Below, piece after piece: positions 48,064-59,252 of a stretch of DNA of 64,000 nt. The stretch comes from Haemonchus contortus. Taxonomy: Eukaryota; Nematoda; Chromadorea; Rhabditida; Trichostrongylidae. The position numbers and the translations under genes are program-made. The stretch's first letter is position 1. Every line of letters starts with the position of its first letter. Location of the stretch: positions 33,349,473-33,413,472 of the forward strand of contig LS997567.1 of NCBI GenBank assembly GCA_000469685.2. Reading direction: 5' to 3'. Under the pieces are notes generated by a model that was not told where the DNA came from, did not search any database, and saw only the letters and a list, made by a program, of their open reading frames with translations.

Positions 48064-49800
48064 TTAAAGCAGGCATCCCACGAGAGTTGAAAGTGCTTTG
48101 CGACGCTTGGAGAAGCACCGTAAGTTGGAATTCGTCATTTTCAAAGGCCACAATCTTCGATGTAGCTATTGACATGCTAGAGAAGGCTATCCTCTGCTGT
48201 TCACTGTTTGATTTCGTGTGCTATGATCGTCTGTACACGAACTGCAAATACACAAAGTTTTCGGCATACCTTGCTCTTCTTCAGAAATGGAATAACGTAC
48301 AATTAGGTGTGGGGCCCATCCGCCTGTGTAACGCATCAAATTAGCCCATACTGGATGTTGAAGTCATACACCAGAACGATTGCTCTCACCTTTACAGCCA
48401 GTCGGTACTGTGGAGTGGGATCTCTTTTTGCAAATCGAAAATGGGAGGAGAAGTTCTGTGATTCGTCAGCAAAGTGAATTTGCATCGGAGCGTCTCATGG
48501 ATTTTTTAAGCAGCCAACGCAATAGACGCAATATCAGCTTTTCTCAGCTGACTGTAGTAACAGTCAACTGCCTTTTCCGAACCATTCTTGAAGCAGTGTA
48601 GAATGCACCCAATCCATAACTTGATGCGTCTGTGGCTGTGGTGATTTCCTGAGTTGGACCGTAATGGTTAAGAAGCAGATCTGAAGGATGATTCGCTTTT
48701 GCTCTTTTGAAACTGTCGTTGTAGGCTTCTCTCCATTCAACTCAACATTTTTCGTGATGGAAGTGTCGAGTGGAGCGCTAAACTTCTCACCTCTTTGACG
48801 AAATAGCCGTCATAGCTTAGCAGTCTGAGGGAATCTCAAATATGAGTGGAACATTGGTAGCTGGTATTTTCCGGTTGTTTCTATGTCTTTGAGACCGAGG
48901 CTTTCACAATACTTGTCTATGCTATCTATATTCGAAGTATTGGATAGAAAAAATCGCTAGACGGCTTTTTTCTAACCGTACGTGAAGACCTCTTCCAGCG
49001 ATTCCTCCAAGAATGTCGCGGAGGTCTTTGTTATGCTTCCTTCTTATGCGCTCCCTGACGATGACGCCATCAAAACGGAATAGAGCTTTTTGAATCCAGT
49101 AAGTTGTGTGTCAATGACCAATTAGAAGGGTGCTGGAGCCGATTCGACGCAGGAAAGTGGATTACTCCTTCAGTTAGTTTCTCATTGAGTATTGGTTATT
49201 AACAGCTGCTTTGACTTTGATCGATTTTGATCTGAAGATCATCAACAAAATCGATGTGAACCATAGTATTTCGTCGTGAGTGACTCGATAATATTAACTG
49301 GAAATGGCAGTCTATCTCGATGAAATCGGGAATGGTCTAGGCCCATTGTGGTATAGGCGCAGATCCGCACTGTTCCCTCCGACTTCTTCACAATGGCTAT
49401 TGGTGTGACCCATTCCGATTTAATGACTTTTGAGATACATTCACTTGCTTCGAGTCACTCAAGCTCCTTATACACGACTGGAAGAAGAACATACGCCACT
49501 GGCCGTTCTGGGTGATAAAAGCAAGATTTGGCTGCTTCTCGACTCGAAAAGTAGCTTTTGAAAATCTGTACAGTCTTAGTTTGATATTAAAAACGTCTGG
49601 ATAGATTCCTTGTAGTGATCTGGTCACTGTGCCACTGCTAGAACAGGTACTGCTGACGTTGATTGCGCCCATGGAGTGAGTGTAAAAAAGAGACCTGTGG
49701 TCACAATGTACTGTTCTCCAGCCTACGTTCGTGATGCACACAGGCATCGGGGTGCCATTGCGCTTGATGTTCCATGATACGCGAGCCTCCGTGTACATAT
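48064..49800 (-). pseudogene. pol: Ty3/Gypsy reverse transcriptase and RNase H relic
   Basis: On the minus strand, 49397-49798 shows the protein just before RT and the RT start (the GIYPDVF block and the EKQPNLAF region). 49250-49400 shows RICAYTTMGL, the degraded equivalent of R.C.DY..LN. The segments around 48880-49060 and 48560-48630 match the RT thumb and the RNase H start (a VHSTLLQEWFGKGS-like block). 48150-48260 holds RNase H end blocks. The continuation into integrase is at 46010-45338. Stops are frequent. No LTRs were identified for this element. Confidence 0.65.
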
Positions 49801-50910
49801 ACTCCTTACTTCAGGGTGGGCGAATACGAATGTATGAAACGCGGCCACCAAGCCCTAAAACGCCATCACCATTGGATCATCAGGTTTTGTGGAGGTTTTT
49901 ATATACTACAGGTAATCGTTTCCGTGAACTATTATAGGTGGCTATTCGACGTCTCAGGGACTATAAGGTTCAAGAGTTGAAGAATGAATGCAAGAAGAGG
50001 CAATTACCAGTCTCGGGTAGGTAGCGGCTACACTCGACCATTTCTGGATAAGCTACTTGACTTTTCTATCCGTGCCGGCTGCTGTTGTTTCGTTTTTATT
50101 TTATCTTTCAAATTCCTTTGTTGGCTACTCGTTTTACACCCTAATTGTTGTTTATTCAAATAAAGACATGCCGGAACGTATTGGGAATTTCCTTAAGGCT
50201 TACAACTAAATTCCAATTATTGAGAACGAAGTAAGCGAAGGATACACTGTTCAGAATTTTGTATTTCAGAAAGCTATCGAGTACATGGCTCACTTCATTA
50301 ACTCTTTCTGATTTCGAAAAACTTCCTTTTCTTATGCTGTATCGTAGCATTCATTTCTTCGTATCCACATAACAGTATTGAGGGATTGGTTCGTGGATGG
50401 TCTTATTTATGTTGCGGTGACATACAATGAAGATTACAGATATTTATTATGAGCTCAATTGAAGAAACTCACTAATTTTGCTACGCCGATCTTCAGATGA
50501 ATCGCTGATTCAAATAACAATTAGATGACTCATTTGTTGCAATAGCAGTTGAGTGTTCTTACTCGGCTCGATTCTTTGATGTTTGCTCTACTCCATCTTT
50601 TTGAAGTTTGAACTTGAGATGGAGCTCGTGTTATGGTATTTTCCATGAACGACTTCCTTACTTTTGCGTGGTTCCTTTTTTGTCAGGGATTTTCATGGCC
50701 GACGTCGTGAAAAAAGCAATTGTTGGGAGATTGCGTCCTCCATTACAGCATCAAAACGCTGTTAGGACGCGCACGCTCTTTTCAATGACGGCATAAAAGC
50801 TTGAAACTAGGTCTATTAGAGTAGGACTCTGCATATAGTAACATCTCCAGTTTCATATTCAACGGAGTTAATGGAAACTTGTGGCTTGTGCTCCATCTTC
50901 TGCGTATCAG
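49801..50910. other. unassigned stretch, possible intron and exon material
   Basis: At about 50682-50687 TTTTTTGTCAG could be a 3' splice site leading into a short frame (ADVVKKAIVGRLRPP). Support is too weak to call an exon. Confidence 0.25.
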
Positions 50911-51114
50911 GTGCCAAGCCGCAATTGCTGGAACGACTACGTCCATTCGAGAAGACCATACTGGGCATGTCACCTCCTCCAACACCAGAACCGGCACAGT
51001 TCAGTAATAGTAGTGCCATCTACGGCACGGTAGGAAGCCCCACGCATGAAACTCAACACAAAGAACCTGTACAGGAGGTGGCCTACGAGTCCGTTATGCA
51101 GGCTGAGACGACTG
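50911..51114 (+). CDS. candidate host exon, C-terminal half of a SAP-like domain
   Basis: The exon is inferred between the acceptor TTCTGCGTATCAG (ending 50910) and the donor ACTG/GTGAGAA (51114/51115). It is 204 bp and starts and ends in the same phase. The translated start, GAKPQLLERLRPFEKTI, resembles the second helix of SAP DNA-binding domains (the SG.K..L.ERL pattern, as in myocardin-related factors). The rest is proline-, serine- and glutamine-rich, as expected outside a domain. SAP domains bind AT-rich DNA in chromatin and transcription proteins. The first half of the domain would be in an upstream exon I could not identify, so the protein family is uncertain. It could also be a chance frame. 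Confidence 0.4.
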
Positions 51115-51284
51115 GTGAGAACCATGGCAACATAATTTTCCAAAATGAATGTCTCTGAAGTTATGCTTTGTAGCCCATTGTCAACATACCTTGCTACGTA
51201 GTCATCAACAACCTTTTGAACAAGCGAGGTAAGGGTCGCTCTGTAAGTGCTAGATCATTAACACTATTTTGATCTCGATGAAAC

Positions 51285-51414
51285 CCAGAACCTTAATGCA
51301 AACAGCTCATCAATCAACTGGATGGACAATAATCCTCTTTTCAGAAATGCTGTGGGAACCCATGATTATCGCGAAACTCCCCTCGTTTTACATCTATCTT
51401 CCCAAGTTGTGCAG
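51285..51414 (+). CDS. weak candidate exon downstream of the SAP-like exon
   Basis: A plus frame reads NLNANSSSINWMDNNPLF and continues to SSQVVQ before a donor-like CAG/GTGTGG at 51414/51415. A possible acceptor is the CCCAG ending at 51284. Composition is protein-like (no stops, mixed polar and hydrophobic), but the phase does not match the donor of the preceding candidate exon, so at least one boundary is wrong or another exon lies between. Confidence 0.2.
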
Positions 51415-51724
51415 GTGTGGTTTACTCATTTCATTACAATTGTTAGTAAAACTTTAGAGCAATGAATATTGAAACAAAGCTTTTTCGACTGTTTGCAGCA
51501 ATTTTTCTTATCAGTTTATATACACTTGAACTCTGTGAATTTAAGCGGTGAATTTGAGACTTCTACACGCATAACGTTTCCTTTTTTGATAAAATACGGC
51601 ATGGAAGCTGACTGGTTTTACAGTTGCTATCAAGTCAGCAATGTTAGTCATGCACGTGAAAGGAAAGAAATCGAAAGGCACTCGATTCAGAAAAGCAACT
51701 TTGCGAAATCCATTGAAACTAATA

Positions 51725-52166
51725 TTAGGTTGTTCGGAAAGGAATGCGCGTTTGAGTTCAAAAAATCTTTTATTATAAAAACGAAACTAAATAGGATAAA
51801 TTCAAAAGATATTCTCCATTACTATCAATGACATGTTGTCTACATTTACGCGAAGAATTGATTCTTCTCCTGAAGAACTCTTCCTGCTGCGACTCAAAGT
51901 AGTTGGACACCCTGAGTTGCACTTTTTCGCGGTTTTTGAATTATCTCTCGCCCAAGGAGTGCTGCATTGACCGGAACAAGTGGTAATCGGATGGTGGGAG
52001 ATCTGGGCTGTACGGCGGATGAGGCAGTACTTCCCAGCCCGATTCCTCAATTTTTTTCCAAGGTAGTTTCCGCAACATGTGGACGAGCATGGTCGAGGAG
52101 GAATTTAGTCGGGGTCGTTTCGACACCTTGGCGACGCAGTGCTTGATCCACGCGGTTCAATTGATC
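51725..52166 (-). mobile_element. mariner relic, same family as 18588-19840, truncated
   Basis: It starts with TTAGGTTGTTCGGAAAGGAA and follows the other mariner base for base through the 3' end of the transposase. The minus strand carries [20 protein letters not shown] at about 51970-52030 with the third catalytic aspartate. Homology stops near 52166, inside the coding region, so the other half and the second TIR are gone. Confidence 0.85.
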
Positions 52167-52249
52167 TTGAATAGATGCAACAAGTTCTGGTTTCCTAGTA
52201 ATGATGGAAATGAATGGAGATTTGGGCTGGTGATTTAATATTAATGAAC

Positions 52250-52391
52250 AATATCATAGAAGTCTAAAGGATAAAGTCTCGGGTGTCAGCAATCCTGCCA
52301 GTGGGATGCTTTCGACTGCCCACGCATTGAACTTCCATTCAAAATCGTAGTGGCGTATCGAATGCGTATGTGGCTTATACAATGAATTGCA
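52250..52391 (-). mobile_element. tRNA-derived SINE, copy D (3' part only)
   Basis: It aligns with the 3' half of the copy at 58385-58680: AAAGGATAAAGTC (52268), CCCACGCATTGAACTTCCATTCAAAAT (52319) and TATGTGGCTTATA (52367). Homology stops exactly where the ACAT array begins, so the microsatellite has replaced or grown into the 5' half of the SINE. Confidence 0.7.
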
Positions 52392-52792
52392 TACATACAT
52401 ACATACATACATACATACATACATACATACATACATACATACATACATACATACATACATACATACATACATACATACATACATACATACATACATACAT
52501 ACATACATACATACATACATACATACATACATACATACATACATACATACATACATACATACATACATACATACATACATACATACATACATACATACAT
52601 ACATACATACATACATACATACATACATACATACATACATACATTCCAACATACATACATACATCATACATACATACATACATACATACATACATACATA
52701 CATACATACATACATACATAACATACATACATACATACATACATACCATACATACTATACATACATACATCCATACATACATACATCATACA

Positions 52793-52823
<31 letters not shown>

Positions 52824-54354
52824 CATACATACATACATACATACATACCTACATACATACATACATACACCCATACCATACATACATACCATACATACAT
52901 CATACATACATACATACCTACATACATACATACATACATACATTACATACATACATACATACATACCATACATACATACATACATACATACATACATACA
53001 TAACATACATACATACATAACATACATACATACAATACCAATACCATACATACATACATACATACATACCATACATACAATACATACCATACATCCATAC
53101 ATACATACATACATACATACATACATACATCCATACATACATACATACATACATACATACATACATACATACATACATACATACATACATACATACATAC
53201 ATACATACATACATACATACATACATACATACATACATACATACATACATACATACATACATACATACATACATACATACATACATACATACATACATAC
53301 ATACATACATACATACATACATACATACATACATACATACATACATACATACATACATACATACATACATACATACATACATACATACATACATACATAC
53401 ATACATACATACATACATACATACATACATACATACATACATACATACATACATACATACATACATACATACATACATACATACATACATACATACATAC
53501 ATACATACATACATACATACATACATACATACATACATACATACATACATACATACATACATACATACATACATACATACATACATACATACATACATAC
53601 ATACATACATACATACATACATACATACATACATACATACATACATACATACATACATACATACATACATACATACATACATACATACATACATACATAC
53701 ATACATACATACATACATACATACATACATACATACATACATACATACATACATACATACATACATACATACATACATACATACATACATACATACATAC
53801 ATACATACATACATACATACATACATACATACATACATACATACATACATACATACATACATACATACATACATACATACATACATACATACATACATAC
53901 ATACATACATACATACATACATACATACATACATACATACATACATACATACATACATACATACATACATACATACATACATACATACATACATACATAC
54001 ATACATACATACATACATACATACATACATACATACATACATACATACATACATACATACATACATACATACATACATACATACATACATACATACATAC
54101 ATACATACATACATACATACATACATACATACATACATACATACATACATACATACATACATACATACATACATACATACATACATACATACATACATAC
54201 ATACATACATACATACATACATACATACAATACATACATACATACATACATACATACATACATACATACATACATACATACATACATACAATACATACAT
54301 ACATACATACATACATACATACATACATACATACATACAAACAAACATACATAT
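52390..54354. repeat. (ACAT)n microsatellite B, about 1.95 kb, partly degenerate
   Basis: The first 250 bp are pure, then 52644-53135 contains many single-base insertions and substitutions (CCATAC, TACCTAC, CATTACAT, AATACC). From about 53136 to 54228 the array is pure again, with two extra A near 54229 and 54291 and a divergent CAAACAAACATACATAT end. The open frames are repeat artefacts. It is bounded by SINE copy D on the left and a mariner end on the right. Confidence 0.97.
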
Positions 54355-54850
54355 TTAGGTTGAGTAAAAAGTTTTGATCGGCTTTTCTTGACTCCTGAAG
54401 CTTAGAAGGGTGGCGGCCGCGATTCGAAAAGGCTGGAGATCACATTTTTGAGCTCCGGGCAGTCATCAAAATTTTTATCGCGGAGGTGATGTTTCAGAGC
54501 AAGAAACAAATGGTAATCAGACGGAGCGAGACCTGGCGAATAAGTGGAATGGGACAGCACTGCCCACCCAGGTTCGGCAATTTACTGACAATGACAAAAC
54601 AATTTCGCAACATGGTGTTGTACGCTGTCGTGAAAAAGGCAGACATTTTCAGGCTGCAGACGCTTCCTTCGAACAACGTCGGCCAAACTCTGTAATTGAG
54701 AGACGTAAATCCCGGTGGTTACGGTGGAACCCTCAGTAAATTATCCAAAGTAGAGCATTCCCTGAGAACGTCCACCGACGACACAGTAAAACTTCCCTAG
54801 TCCACTTGACATAGTCCACTTCTCTGCTTGTCTTGAGGGTGTTTTGTCAT
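54355..54850 (-). mobile_element. mariner relic of a second subfamily, 3' end
   Basis: The end TTAGGTTGAGTAAAAAGTTT begins exactly at the edge of microsatellite B. On the minus strand 54440-54560 reads SPGLAPSDYHLFLALKHHL and on into a DKNFDDCPELKN stretch, the mariner C terminus with the third catalytic aspartate. The remaining transposase (54560-54850) is degraded and the other TIR is not found. Confidence 0.75.
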
Positions 54851-55149
54851 GAGGCACCCGTGGGCTGAGATACGATGACCCCTCTGGATGCACCACAGAT
54901 ATTTGCGACAGCCGTCGGAGGATTATGCCCTTACAGTAATTCGTGATAGACGATAGCTCTCAGACAGCTCCGGACGACAGTTGAAAGTTGAAGTCATTTT
55001 TGCGAAGCACTTCCTAAGGGATGCTTATATATCCCTCTAAAAATACAGGTTAGGGATCGATCTACCATACGAAGTCCTTCCGAGCGGTCCTACGAAAAAA
55101 TCTGGAAAGGGACGAGGAGTCGATCAAAGCTATCTACTCAACCTAATAC
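54851..55149. other. unassigned stretch
   Basis: Nothing recognisable; possibly decayed mariner sequence in its first part. Confidence 0.3.
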
Positions 55150-55212
55150 AAGTAAGTGCTTTTATCCTCCCCAGCGAGTCTTGACCAATCGGATCCCGGA
55201 GGGATGGAGGTA
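55150..55212 (-). mobile_element. tRNA-derived SINE, copy E (central fragment)
   Basis: A 60-bp fragment (TTTTATCCTCCCCAGCGAGTC, then a GATCCCGGAGGGATGGAGGT stretch) matches the central body of the SINE family in minus orientation. Confidence 0.55.
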
Positions 55213-55349
55213 CTTACTATAAAGCGCTTCGTCTGTCGTCTGTCGTCTGTATGTCTGTCACGAAATTCCTTAGCTTCCTTAGATCTGCCTGGAGAGACCG
55301 GGTGAAACGTGGGATGGGTGGGCCAGGAGTATAATGCACACATCAGCTC

Positions 55350-55980
55350 GGCGGAGCCCCGCCCACAGTGGGCGTGGCGCGCATCGAAATGAGCTGTACT
55401 GAGAACCATGATTTCAAATTCAGTCGCAAGACGGCCTCAAACTGGGGTGTAAAGGTGGCTAGAGGTGTGCATTGGTAAGTTAGATCCATATGAGGAGACC
55501 CATCCCCGATGGGCGGGGCGTTCTCCCAAAATGCAATGCTTTATGAAAGCATTTATAACTCAGTTTGGAGAAAGCCACCAGAGCAGGAAAGAGTTGATTT
55601 AGGAGAAGCATTGTCGAAGACGTCTCCAGCACAATTGATTTCAGCGAAGGCCCGCTCACAATGGGCGGAGCGTGCTTTGAAGCTCACATCCCTTCTTTCA
55701 TTTATATACGAAAATTCATAACTCCGGTTCCCATGAACTTAGAGAGTTGAAACTTGGTTGGTGTACAGGGGCCGTGGTGGGAGAACTTATGGTGTGTGGC
55801 AGAACCAGTATTCGCCCACAATGGGCGGGGTTTGGTCGAAAATTCAAAACTCCTGTCCCAATGGATCTAGAAAGTTCAAACTTGGTAGGAGTACACGCGA
55901 CAGGATGGGAACACTTACGGTGGGTGGCAGGACCAGACTCCGCCTACAGGGGGCGGGCTTTAAGCGAAAACTCATAAATC
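55350..55980. repeat. GC-core minisatellite, period about 130-160 bp
   Basis: At least four units repeat around a palindromic core of the type CGCCCACARTGGGCGGGG (55367, 55647, 55814, 55940; a partial one at 55508). Between cores the units share CATAACTCC...ATGGATCTAGAAAGTT...CAAACTTGGTAGGAGTACA. Unit lengths vary. Related core vocabulary is at 38470-39190. Confidence 0.7.
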
Positions 55981-56026
55981 CGATGAATGTCTATAATGAA
56001 AATCAGCTCACGTAGCTCCGTTTCTC

Positions 56027-56075
56027 ATGGCTAAGGCCCCCACCGCACGCGATAGCGTGCTTAGCCGCCTGGTAT
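56027..56075. repeat. 50-bp repeat shared with 37985-38040
   Basis: It contains CCGCACGCGATAGCGTGCTTAG, an imperfect palindrome around CGCGATAGCG, and the flanking CCGCCTGGTATA, which occur in inverse orientation at about 38 kb. Confidence 0.6.
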
Positions 56076-56089
56076 ATGAATATAATCAT

Positions 56090-56460
56090 ATCATTTCGCG
56101 ATCTCAACAAACTTCGGCGATGGAACATTCAGCCAAAGCCAATCGAGAAACGGGATTTGCTACTGAATCCGCCATATCCACCGGCGGAAGCTTCTATGAT
56201 TATCACGTCAACCGTTCGTTGAAATATTGGCTAGCAAAAAGAACTTACGACGAGATGGATGACTTGATGGCCAATGTCAGAGCGTTGACCGCTTCCGAGA
56301 ATCGGAACCTCCTTGCTTGTACAATCCGAGTGCTCAGCCAATGTAAAGCAGTGCTCGACGTAGATAATGGACACGTTTCGGCTTGATTGTTTGAACATGT
56401 CTCTTTTGAATGTTTTCATCGCTTTTTTGAAATTTTCGCAATAATTATGCATCAACCTAA
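56090..56460 (+). pseudogene. cecropia-type mariner relic, 3' end with TIR
   Basis: The plus frame ending at 56386 finishes with a mariner-like C terminus (YHVNRSLKYWLAKRTYDEMD and on to LDVDNGHVSA). It is followed by a TIR that reads, inverted, TTAGGTTGATGCATAATTAT, very like the TIR known from cecropia-group mariners. The N-terminal part and the other TIR are absent. The same element, internally deleted, is at 58687-59252. Confidence 0.7.
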
Positions 56461-56467
56461 CATGCTT

Positions 56468-57249
56468 CAGCCTTGTCGCTATAGCATCACTCGCTTGATG
56501 CTTCTTCCATTCGGTTTTTTATATTGCGCGGACTTATTGTGCGAATTTTTTTCTTGAGAAGGAGGTATGAGTGTTCCTTGCCGGTCAAGATGATGGCGTG
56601 CTCAAGACGTTTTCTCTGTATGTTCCATGCGTGAAACACTTGGATGGTATTTTGCTGATGCAGTAATTGAAATTTATGTGAAATTCATGTAATTCTATGA
56701 AAAATTGATTCTATCAAATGAACCTGCTCCTCGCCTCCCATAAACTGATATCATGAAGGTGAACAGCACTTCTGGGCAGAGATAGCTGAGTGGTTATGAG
56801 TGTAGGATCATGACGGCACTCAGAAAAAACATAAGTTCGATCCCGGCTGGGGTGATACCATGTCCTGCAAAATTTGAACGAATGGAGCAGCCTTGTCGCT
56901 ATAGCATCACTCGCTTGGTGCTTCTTCCATTCGGTTTTTTACATTGCGTAGACTTATTGTGGCTTATTGACGTTTTCTTTGTATGTTCCCTGCGTGAAAC
57001 ACTTGGATGGTATTCTGCTGAAGCAGTAATTGAAATTTATGTAAAATTCATATAAGTCTATGAAAAATTGATTCTATCAAATGAACCTGCTCCCCGCCTC
57101 CCATAAACTGGTATCATGAAGAAGAACGGCATTTCTGGGCAGTAGCTGAGTGGTTAGGAGTGTAGGATCATATCGGCAGTCAGCAAAAACATAAGTTCGA
57201 TCCCTGTCTAGGTGACACCATGTCCTGCAAAATTTGAACGAATGGAGCG
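56468..57249 (+). repeat. tandem repeat of two tRNA-like SINE units
   Basis: The sequence from CAGCCTTGTCGCTATAGCATC at 56468 recurs from 56888, with the second unit about 60 bp shorter by internal deletion. Each unit contains a tRNA-like module (56774-56855 and 57136-57215): an A-box-like TAGCTGAGTGGTTA and, some 55 bases later, a B-box-like AAGTTCGATCCC. The intervening extra arm length resembles serine- or leucine-type tRNAs, but the acceptor stem does not pair, so these are not functional tRNAs. The head differs from the SINE family of copies A-F. Confidence 0.6.
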
Positions 57250-58384
57250 GCATTACCGTCAATCCGAGTTTGACAGGCCAGCTGGTGGAGAATCTCGGCA
57301 ACAAAGGTGGTTAAGTTTGGCAATGAGTTCAGTAACTGGGACGACGCGCGAAAAATTGCTCACGGAACAACTGTCTCGTTTGCTGGCAGTGTCCGGGGAC
57401 CGAGGACCGACCCTGGCTATAAGAAATATTTAGAGTTGGGACTTTGTACGCTGGAACACCTTCAGACAAGTCCCGAAAGCTATTATTTGGGAAGCGCTAT
57501 AACAAACAAGACTAGGCCTTCACAAAACATGCTTGAAAGAAGCGAAAGCCAGAGGACTTGGTGAGAGCGTCAGTCTCCAGCACAACGGAAGGGCAATCAA
57601 AACAAGTCCCCAAGTAGCAGTGACAAAGTCCTTTATGAATTCTCTCCCCGTTGCCAATAGAATCAGCCATTAAATCAGATCCGAGAGGGGAGTTAAAAGG
57701 GCTGGGCAATACCCTCCATGTACGCACTGCACGTCGACTTATCAATTCCGAAGAAAGAAGAGCTATTTTTATCTGAGGCTTAACGACGATATCAGTACAG
57801 TTCCAAAAAGGACTCTCACATGCCGGGTGATCCGAACAGCCATAGTTGATCTGGACGGAGACTTCCAACTGGGTCGACGACGTTTGAGGAATAATTATCA
57901 ACAAATAAGGAAAAGGGGTGTTTGACCTGAAGTCAGCCCAACCTCTAGCAGTATGTAGTAGTTTTTCCGAGAAAGAGACGAAGAAAGTTACCTACTACTA
58001 CGGAGGAGGGTTAACGAGAGCACGCCACGTGCTCGTTAGAAGATCCTCGAAATTGTGAAAGAGGAGGTCAAGGAGGTTGCATCGGCGGTGGAGCCCCGCA
58101 TTGTCACGACTGTGGTATTGGTGGTGCCCACCGCACCTGAGGGTATGTTAAGTGCGCCTACGAATGCTCGGAGGTATATTACCCCAATCTGGTACGGGTA
58201 GAGGTCTTCCAACTCTCTGACCAAGCTATCGGCGAAGACGGAAGGAGTACGAAACGAAGAGCGAGTATGCGAAGAATACGATGTGGAGTACAAGAAAGGA
58301 TACCACAAGTATTATAGACGCTTCATGTAGTAGTACACATAAACGTGGATAAGTGCAAAATACCAACTAGTATATATTAACGGA
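57250..58384. other. unassigned stretch
   Basis: The frame 57512-57904 (-) has 130 residues and the plus strand at 58050-58200 has a short valine-rich frame (EVASAVEPRIVTTVVLVVP); no family recognised. Confidence 0.3.
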
Positions 58385-58680
58385 CAAAGGATAAAGTCAC
58401 GGGGCGTTAATCACCGTCTGAGGGATGCGCCCACGCATTTGACTTCCATTCAAAAATGTAGTGGCCTAATAAATGCATATGTGGCCTATAAAATGACCTG
58501 CGGTGGCCAGCCGATGTCGAACCCAGTGCTTTAATCCTCCCAGTCGAGTCTGGTAACAAATAACCGACCTTGGAGGGATGGAAGACTTGGTTGGTCTAGG
58601 CGAATATCGATCCGGGATTCGAACCCGTGACCATGCGTGCTTGAAGTGCGCCACTTGCCACTACAACACTTACTCCCCAA
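58385..58680 (-). mobile_element. tRNA-derived SINE, copy F (best complete copy)
   Basis: On the minus strand the element begins GTAAGTGTTGTAGTGGCAAG (A box), continues to GGGTTCGAATCCCGGAT (B box at about 58611-58626), then the shared body and a 3' region with GGCCACCGCAGG, GAATGGAAGTCAAATGCG and CTTTATCCTTTGTCCG. Length is about 295 bp. No poly-A tail is visible; the 3' end may instead resemble a partner LINE, which I cannot test. It lies six bases from a mariner end. Confidence 0.75.
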
Positions 58681-58686
58681 TATATA

Positions 58687-59252
58687 TTAGGTTGATGCAT
58701 AATTATTGCGGATTTTTTCCAGCAAATTTTACTTATTGGAACGATAGAAATATTCAGCAAAAACATATTCATATAAATGCTCCGGAACATATCCACCATC
58801 TACGTCTACATTGCTTCCCATTTGCTAGGCAGTCAAATTCCACAGACGAAGAAGTTTCGATTCTTGGAGGCGATCCACGTCTTGACGTCGGCAATCAAGT
58901 CATCCATTTCGTCGAAAGTCCTGATTGCTAGCCAATTTTTCAACGGACAGTTGACGTCATAATTTATAGAGGTTTCTATTGGCTTATGGGGAGAACGTAG
59001 AAGCAGATTCCATTCCTTAGTTGGCTTTGGCTGACTAATCCAGCGCCGGGAAGCTCGTTGAGATGTCTTTATGACTGTGCCAATCTTTCTCGAATTACTA
59101 GGGCATAATGTGGCACGGAAGATGGCCTTCTACAAACATTCTTGTCGAGAGAAGTAAGAAGATTATTTCTATCAAATCCCGAATCTAATATTCAAATAGT
59201 TTCGAGAGAGAAGAACTCGCAAAAAATTCGCAAAAATCATGCATCAACCTAT
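58687..59252 (-). mobile_element. cecropia-type mariner, internally deleted
   Basis: The left end TTAGGTTGATGCATAATTAT and the right end (its reverse complement with two changes, ending about 59252) enclose 566 bp. The minus strand retains the transposase C terminus (a KNWLA.RTFDEMDDLI-like region near 58870-58950, a VDVDGGYVPEHL-like end near 58790), as in 56090-56460. More than half of the coding region is missing, so it could move only with outside transposase. Confidence 0.75.

Noticed and set aside
48087..48344. 85-residue plus frame
   Set aside because: It is antisense to the Ty3/Gypsy RNase H relic.
50608..50796. Frame with KKAIVGRLRPP, similar to the KxxxxxxRP motif of lipid phosphatases
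   Set aside because: A single short motif without the other phosphatase motifs or clear membrane helices; splice context weak.
39296..54354. CRISPR-like or other prokaryotic repeat array
   Set aside because: The repeats are tetranucleotide microsatellites without spacers, in a eukaryotic context.
52387..54363. A 658-residue Tyr-Ile-His-Thr frame
   Set aside because: Artefact of the second ACAT array.
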